A stretch of DNA of 64,000 nucleotides. Origin: Acidobacteriaceae bacterium. GTDB lineage: Bacteria > Acidobacteriota > Terriglobia > Bryobacterales > Bryobacteraceae. This document shows, one piece after another, positions 59,417-64,000 of this stretch. The stretch is taken from the NCBI GenBank assembly GCA_019240475.1, contig JAFAYI010000006.1, forward strand, positions 186,001 to 250,000, in the 5' to 3' direction. The notes beneath the pieces were generated by a model. That model made no database searches and was not told the DNA's origin. It was given only the letters and a program-made list of their open reading frames with translations. Position numbers and translations under genes: made by a program. The number at the start of each line of letters is the position of its first letter. The stretch's first letter is position 1.

Positions 59417-61925
59417 GCGCCGATCCAGTTTGCGTATGGCGGGCTTTCTTATCCCTTGACCCCGTCTTACGTACGCGTCGATAGTGAACTGCTCCCGCGA
59501 AGCTCATTGAAAGCAATGTCAGGATGGCAATTCCGAGGCCCAAGTTAAAGGTTCGGGAATTGTAAACAAAACGAATAACATGCGAGCCTGGAGGCAACAG
59601 GACAGCGCGGAACAGGTAATTCGCCGTAAACCATCTGGCAGCGGCGCCGTCGACGCGTACTGCCCAGCCGGGGTAATCCGAATCGTTCAGTACAAGTATG
59701 CCGGTCCTGTCGAGCGACGCATGAATTTCTACGGCCTGCGGTAAGTACGAGGCGATGGTCGCGGCACTCGCGCTCCGGTTTACATTTGGCTCCAATTTTG
59801 AAAGCTCCGCAATGTCCGCGGCTTTCAGCTTGGTGCGATCAAGCAGAACTGTGCGAAAAATGTCGACGGCAGGGTCGGCGAGCCGCCTCAGCACTTCACT
59901 TTCGTTCGGCTCAACTTCGGCCTGGTAGAATATCGACGCTCTCGGCAGAACGTCGTCGTACTCGTAGATCCTTGCTTCCCGATTGTAGGTGGGCTTGAAC
60001 ACCGGATCGGAATACGGCTTGGCGCCGACCAGATATTTAACCGACGACAGTTGCAGCAAGCGCTTCTCCCGCGGATTGCGAAAGGCATATTCTGACTCGT
60101 CTCCCGTAAAGCGATCCCACAACTCCTGGGTTTTCGACGGGGAACCCGCGGGGAGGAAATTCCGCACGAATGGCAGATATTTCCAGTAATACATAGCGTC
60201 CAGATCTCGAATATCTTGCAGGCGGAAGACCGAAGCCCAATCTGGATATAGCTCCCTATCTCGGGCGAAAATTCTCTCGAAGCGAGTGGTTTGACGTTCT
60301 AGAAACTGAATATAGGGCGCCCCGGCATACGGATCTTGGGATCGATTCGGCAGAGTATTGTAAAGGTAGTACACCGGAACTATGTAGTTGAACGAGAATT
60401 CAAAAATTAACACGACGGCTATGCATAGCGTCAGACGCTTGGGAATGCTTTGAAAGATAATTAGGCTAATGGCCAGGCCGAAGACCGCTGCAACTCCCAC
60501 GGTAAGCGCGATTTCCGAAAACTGAATTGCAGAGCGATGAAGCTTAATCTCATCGGTCATCACTTTTTGCCCAATGTAGAGCGCGAGGGGCGCCGTTGCA
60601 AAGCATACAATAAGAGCCATGCTAAAGATTGCCTTTGTCACCTGCCCACTCATGATTCTTTGCAAGCCGATCGCGCAGAGCGCCGCCACGCAGATCGACA
60701 AGACCGCCTCGCCGTACTTATAAAAATCCACATAGCGGAACAACGGCAGGCGCCCTAGATCGTTAATCGGCCAGATGCCGTAATGCTTAAGAAGCAGAAG
60801 GATCGCATAAGTTCCAAAGAACCAAGTCAGGCTAGTTAATGTTCTTGACGCGCCGTTCTGATGTTTGTTTAGCATCGCTGCGGCCGCGATAATACTAAGA
60901 AAGAATGCTGCAAGTCCGAATTGGTTTGCCAATCCGTGCCATTGCCCATAGAGTAAAGGAAACAGGAAGGTCAGGATCGTCGAGTCGGGAGAGAAATGAT
61001 AAAGGCCCGGAATAACTCCGCCGATCCGGCTAGGATCATGCGTGTTGTAGGAGTGACGCATGAACTCTAAGAAAGGTATTAATAAAAGACAGGAAAGACC
61101 GAGACCCGCGACGCTCGATAATACCACCCGCTTGCTCAACTGTACCCATCGCCTTCGTAACTCCGGATCGGAAATAACTCGAAAAACGGTGAATGCATAG
61201 AGAAATAACAGCAGGAGTATGCTGCTCTCCGGCATTCCTCCCACGATCACGAGAAACAATACAGTGGTAAATCCCAAAAGGGCCTTGTAACTTGTCTTCC
61301 TAAGCACGCATTCAGCCGCAAAGAGCGAGGCTGGAATCAACATGTCCACGCTGATGTGGGGCATCGTCATATAGAGGATGTAAAATCCGCCAAGCATGGA
61401 AGCAACGGCGCCTGCCATAGCCGGAATAAAGCCAACGTAAAGTCGAAACAGGAGAAACGCAAAGATACCCGCGACAAACAGGCGGCAAAGAATAAAGAGG
61501 TTGTAAGTTAGCGGGGTGAGACGCAGCGCAAGCAGCACAGTCAGGGGGCAGAATGGTTGAGCCTGCATGTTCGCCGCAAATGGCGCGCCGTAGGCTTGAT
61601 AGGGATTCCACAGGGGAATGGTTCTATCCCGCAAATACTCGTCGCCGGTGAGCGCGATAGAAGGTTCGAAAAACCACGCCGCCGCGGCGCCGTCCAGCGT
61701 CTTGGCCCATCCCATCGGAACGCGGGCGCCGGCCGCCGCTCCGCCCGGCAGAATACTCGGGCAGAGTTGAGCGCTGTCGAGCATGCTCTTATGCCCCCAG
61801 ATAAACGGGAAAAAGAGCGCGTTCAGAATCAGAACCAAAATGAGCGCCGCGCGGCCCCCCTCGCGCGCCCAGAGCCTTCGGATGCAAATCCTAAACAGGG
61901 CGCGCCATTCATTTCCCGCGTTCAA
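59388..61925 (-). CDS. YfhO-family polytopic membrane protein (845 aa)
   Basis: About twelve to fourteen membrane helices are followed by a 250-residue soluble part and a last helix (TFNLGLGIAILTLLSMSFAG). The N-terminal loop has SPIMLDSAQLCPS-like text and DRTIPLWNPYQAYGAPFAANMQAQPFCPLTVLLAL, characteristic of YfhO and related GT-C-like proteins. In Gram-positive bacteria YfhO glycosylates lipoteichoic acid; in this phylum the role is not known. Its ATG overlaps the stop of the manC gene by four bases, suggesting coupled translation. Related to GT39/GT83 in shape, it may attach sugars to an envelope glycan at the periplasmic face. Confidence 0.84.
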   Translation of the reverse strand: MNAGNEWRALFRICIRRLWAREGGRAALILVLILNALFFPFIWGHKSMLDSAQLCPSILPGGAAAGARVPMGWAKTLDGAAAAWFFEPSIALTGDEYLRDRTIPLWNPYQAYGAPFAANMQAQPFCPLTVLLALRLTPLTYNLFILCRLFVAGIFAFLLFRLYVGFIPAMAGAVASMLGGFYILYMTMPHISVDMLIPASLFAAECVLRKTSYKALLGFTTVLFLVIVGGMPESSILLLLFLYAFTVFRVISDPELRRRWVQLSKRVVLSSVAGLGLSCLLLIPFLEFMRHSYNTHDPSRIGGVIPGLYHFSPDSTILTFLFPLLYGQWHGLANQFGLAAFFLSIIAAAAMLNKHQNGASRTLTSLTWFFGTYAILLLLKHYGIWPINDLGRLPLFRYVDFYKYGEAVLSICVAALCAIGLQRIMSGQVTKAIFSMALIVCFATAPLALYIGQKVMTDEIKLHRSAIQFSEIALTVGVAAVFGLAISLIIFQSIPKRLTLCIAVVLIFEFSFNYIVPVYYLYNTLPNRSQDPYAGAPYIQFLERQTTRFERIFARDRELYPDWASVFRLQDIRDLDAMYYWKYLPFVRNFLPAGSPSKTQELWDRFTGDESEYAFRNPREKRLLQLSSVKYLVGAKPYSDPVFKPTYNREARIYEYDDVLPRASIFYQAEVEPNESEVLRRLADPAVDIFRTVLLDRTKLKAADIAELSKLEPNVNRSASAATIASYLPQAVEIHASLDRTGILVLNDSDYPGWAVRVDGAAARWFTANYLFRAVLLPPGSHVIRFVYNSRTFNLGLGIAILTLLSMSFAGAVHYRRVRKTGSRDKKARHTQTGSALTSFVTQSF

Positions 61926-62995
61926 ATCAGGTCGTCCCTCTTCCGCTCTTCGAGCGCCTTCACGATTCTTCCTACATCCTGCACACTGCTTCGGCTCGCA
62001 ACCAGCAGCGCGTCGGGTGTATCCACAATCACGAGATCCTCTACTCCTAAAAGAGCCACGGGTTTGTCGGCGTCTATATAGTTCCCCCCGCTGTTTTCCG
62101 CGAATAATTCGCCTCGGGACGCATTAGCGTTCTGGTCCTTTCTCGCCAAATCATACACCGCCTGCCAACTACCGACATCGTTCCATCCAATATCGTCGAC
62201 GGCGATTCCCGCCACCTGCTCCGCCTTTTCAAGGATCGCGTAATCGATGGAAATGCCTTCGCACAGCGGATACGCATTCGCCAGGGATGCCGCGAAGCGC
62301 CGGCTAGAGAGCGGCGGTAATCCAGCAAGTATCGTAGCGGTTTTCGGTTGGTGCCGCCGCATGAGATCGAGCACGGCTGAGGCGCGCCAGAAGAACATGC
62401 CCGCGTTCCAATAAAAATTGCCGCGCTCCACGAACTGCTTGGCCGATTCGTAGTCCGGCTTCTCGCGAAACCTCATCACGGGCATGGGCTCGCTACTTCC
62501 CGGCTTGACGCCAGTTGGGAATTCTATGTAACCGTAGCCGGTCTCCGGCCAGCGCGGCTGAATGCCCAGGACAACTACGCTCGCCTGTTCCGCCGCTCGA
62601 AAAGCTGCCTTGACAAACTGTCGAAAGCGCGCCTCCTTGACAACCAGATGATCTGCTGGAAAGACGCCCATGACGGCTTTAGGATCCATTTGGGCAAGGA
62701 TGTGCGCCGCCAAAGCGATACAGGGCGCCGTGTTGCGCTGCGCCGGTTCGGCGATGATCTGCCGCGCCGGGATCTCCGGTAGTTGCTTCCGTATTTCACT
62801 CACCAGGTATTCGTTAGTGATGACCCAAATATGAGCTGGCGGAATCACGCCGCGAAGCCGATCGAACGCTTGCTGAATCAGGCTCCGCTCGCCGAACAGG
62901 CGAAGTACCTGCTTTGCGCTTCTGCGCCGGCTCTTCGGCCAAAAACGCGTGCCACGGCCTCCCGCCATAATCACGCCGTATCGGTGGCTCGACAT
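61922..62995 (-). CDS. manC: Mannose-1-phosphate guanylyltransferase
   Basis: GDP-mannose is made from mannose 1-phosphate and GTP. The nucleotide site is YGVIMAGGRGTRFWPKSRRRSAKQVLRLFG, and RNTAPCIALAAHI, VFPADHLVVKEARF and RFREKPD are the usual motifs (the last with the Lys for the sugar phosphate). GNFYWNAGMFFWRASAVLDLMRR and IDYAILEKAEQVAGI, then DIGWNDVGSWQAVYDL, finish the family profile. 357 residues means the isomerase domain is lacking, so this is the single-function form. ATG at 62995 is used; an in-frame Met at 63025 is upstream. It supplies gmd-fcl and mannose transferases. Confidence 0.92.
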   Translation of the reverse strand: MSSHRYGVIMAGGRGTRFWPKSRRRSAKQVLRLFGERSLIQQAFDRLRGVIPPAHIWVITNEYLVSEIRKQLPEIPARQIIAEPAQRNTAPCIALAAHILAQMDPKAVMGVFPADHLVVKEARFRQFVKAAFRAAEQASVVVLGIQPRWPETGYGYIEFPTGVKPGSSEPMPVMRFREKPDYESAKQFVERGNFYWNAGMFFWRASAVLDLMRRHQPKTATILAGLPPLSSRRFAASLANAYPLCEGISIDYAILEKAEQVAGIAVDDIGWNDVGSWQAVYDLARKDQNANASRGELFAENSGGNYIDADKPVALLGVEDLVIVDTPDALLVASRSSVQDVGRIVKALEERKRDDLI

Positions 62996-63049
62996 AGATC
63001 TACTTAGTGTAGGCGAGCCGGCCATGCGCTCGCGCCCGCCGTGCGCGAC

Positions 63050-63904
63050 TTATGGATTCGGCGATCCCGCGTTGAGCGGCAGAGGGCGATCGCCTAGCTT
63101 GGAATCCGGAAATCCGCGGATTACCCGGAAGGTTCGGTCCCAACGCGTTCGGGTGAAAAAATGCTCGCCTAAATCGACGAAATGTGTAAGTAGCGAGTTG
63201 ACCGACGATCCTGTAAGGTCCTCCGAGGGCGCGCGATAGGACCAGTAAATCAGCAAGGGCTTGCCGATGATATTGTCGCGCGGCACGAATCCCCAATACC
63301 GGCTATCGAGCGAATTATCGCGATTGTCCCCCATCGCAAAGTACGAATCGGGGGGCACCACGATCTCGCCATTCACGACGTGGTTCTCCAGCATGTTGCG
63401 CTGCAACTGCGCCTGCAAACCATCGGCGAAAAGGGTCGGTTCGCCTGGAAAATTGTCGCGCGATGCGTCGTAAGGGAATTTGTGATACACGTACGGTTCG
63501 TTTAGCTGCACGCCGTTTCGATAAACCACCCGATTGACCATCTTCAGCCGGTCTCCCGGCACGCCGATCACGCGCTTCACAAACGTCTGAGATATGTCCA
63601 CCGGGAACCGGAAGACAATGATGTCGCCGTGCTTCGGCTGCTCATAGGGAAGTATGTACTTGCTCAGCGCTCCGCTCGGTGCATACGCCAATTTGTCGAC
63701 TAGCAAATGATCGCCGATCACGAGCGTATCTTCCATAGACCCGCTTGGGATGACGAACGCCTGCACCAGCGTTGTCGTCCCGAATAGCAACAGCAAAATT
63801 GTGACCGCCCATTCGGCGATGCTATTTCGCGGAGCTTCTCGAACTGGCGGCGCGGACGGCTGCTTGGCCTCGGCCCGATTTACGGTAGCTGCATTGGGTG
63901 CCAT
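63050..63904 (-). CDS. lepB: Signal peptidase I
   Basis: The membrane-anchored Ser/Lys protease removes signal peptides from exported proteins. The first helix is residues 32-50 (VTILLLLFGTTTLVQAF), followed by the active-site box IPSGSMEDTLVIGDH with the nucleophile Ser56, and the general base Lys110 in FVKRVIGVPGDRLK. Box E is GDNRDNSLDSRYWGFVP. The N-terminal 30 residues are polar and Pro/Ala-rich. Length 284 is common outside enterics. It precedes manC by about 55 bases on the same strand. Confidence 0.93.
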   Translation of the reverse strand: MAPNAATVNRAEAKQPSAPPVREAPRNSIAEWAVTILLLLFGTTTLVQAFVIPSGSMEDTLVIGDHLLVDKLAYAPSGALSKYILPYEQPKHGDIIVFRFPVDISQTFVKRVIGVPGDRLKMVNRVVYRNGVQLNEPYVYHKFPYDASRDNFPGEPTLFADGLQAQLQRNMLENHVVNGEIVVPPDSYFAMGDNRDNSLDSRYWGFVPRDNIIGKPLLIYWSYRAPSEDLTGSSVNSLLTHFVDLGEHFFTRTRWDRTFRVIRGFPDSKLGDRPLPLNAGSPNP

Positions 63905-64000
63905 GGAATCTTGACTTTGATTTACTTCCGAAAGCTTAATTGTATCGTTGCCGCCCCTGACCTGAATCTAATCGGGATGCGCCGCCTAGGAATTCCCATG

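Noticed and set aside
63905..64000. A gene start at the right edge (ATGCGCCGCCTAGGAATTCCC at 63977)
   Set aside because: Only eight codons are visible before the end, and there is no ribosome site; it cannot be supported.
1..64000. CRISPR arrays, insertion sequences, prophage or integration sites
   Set aside because: No evenly spaced direct repeats, transposase motifs, phage structural genes or flanking tRNA were found on reading both strands.

Overview
The window reads as a chromosome segment of a Gram-negative, moderately GC-rich soil-type bacterium, most likely an Acidobacteriota of the Solibacter/Bryobacter kind. The reasons are hopanoid genes (hpnI, hpnJ), an outer-membrane assembly locus of BamA and TamB type, a very large beta-propeller histidine kinase, CelD-type and CgeB-type glycan enzymes, and a dense exopolysaccharide region. 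The taxonomic placement is an inference from gene content. Coding density is high: no gap exceeds 300 bases, and I see no rRNA, complete tRNA, CRISPR array, prophage or insertion sequence.

Layout. 1-2483 (minus): hopanoid side-chain genes hpnJ and hpnI (cut by the window edge) with two small SMR/EamA-type membrane proteins between them. 2607-6344 (minus): a membrane-anchored LolA-like protein, a metallophosphoesterase and a GT39-like membrane glycosyltransferase. 6505-10155: an O-methyltransferase, rsmB, an RRM RNA-binding protein behind a hairpin-rich leader, and a PIN/TRAM protein. 10156-14938: a PhyH-type dioxygenase facing ispD-ispF (MEP isoprenoid pathway), then gmd-fcl (GDP-fucose) and a small zinc-ribbon membrane protein. 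14941-16542: a YbiT-like ABC-F ATPase. 16721-28085 (plus): BamA/TamA-family protein, SurA-like chaperone and TamB in overlapping frames, then a CgeB-like glycosyltransferase, a sugar nucleotidyltransferase and a CelD-like acyltransferase.

28057-31103 (minus): GT4 glycosyltransferase, GlcG/HbpS protein, two-TM ion channel, CDP-alcohol phosphatidyltransferase. 31134-32312: RhaT-like transporter. 32285-36899 (minus): DUF971 protein, bifunctional Rel, a hypothetical protein, DAHP synthase. 36974-41533 (plus): peptidoglycan-binding protein, propeller histidine kinase, NarL-type regulator, small membrane protein. 41550-45193 (minus): ilvB-ilvN-ilvC behind a leader with mutually exclusive stems, preceded by a class II aldolase. 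45980-50209 (plus): rhomboid protease, an HutI-like protein that has lost metal ligands, ftcD and a class III aminotransferase.

50217-63025: a glycan region with a secreted three-repeat protein, a methyltransferase, a 915-residue two-module glycosyltransferase, a protein built from WY/HY repeats, a sugar epimerase, pyruvyltransferase-like and heptosyltransferase-like proteins, a YfhO-type membrane protein and mannose-1-phosphate guanylyltransferase. 63050-63904: signal peptidase I.

The themes connect. MEP enzymes feed isoprenoids to hopanoids. The guanylyltransferase, gmd and fcl give GDP-mannose and then GDP-fucose for the glycan machinery. The BamA/TamB-type genes and signal peptidase serve envelope building. 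The most notable candidates for something new are the ArnE/ArnF-like pair inside the hopanoid glycoside genes, the ilvB leader, the RRM leader hairpins, the metal-ligand-poor HutI relative, and the free-standing repeat protein of the glycan region.
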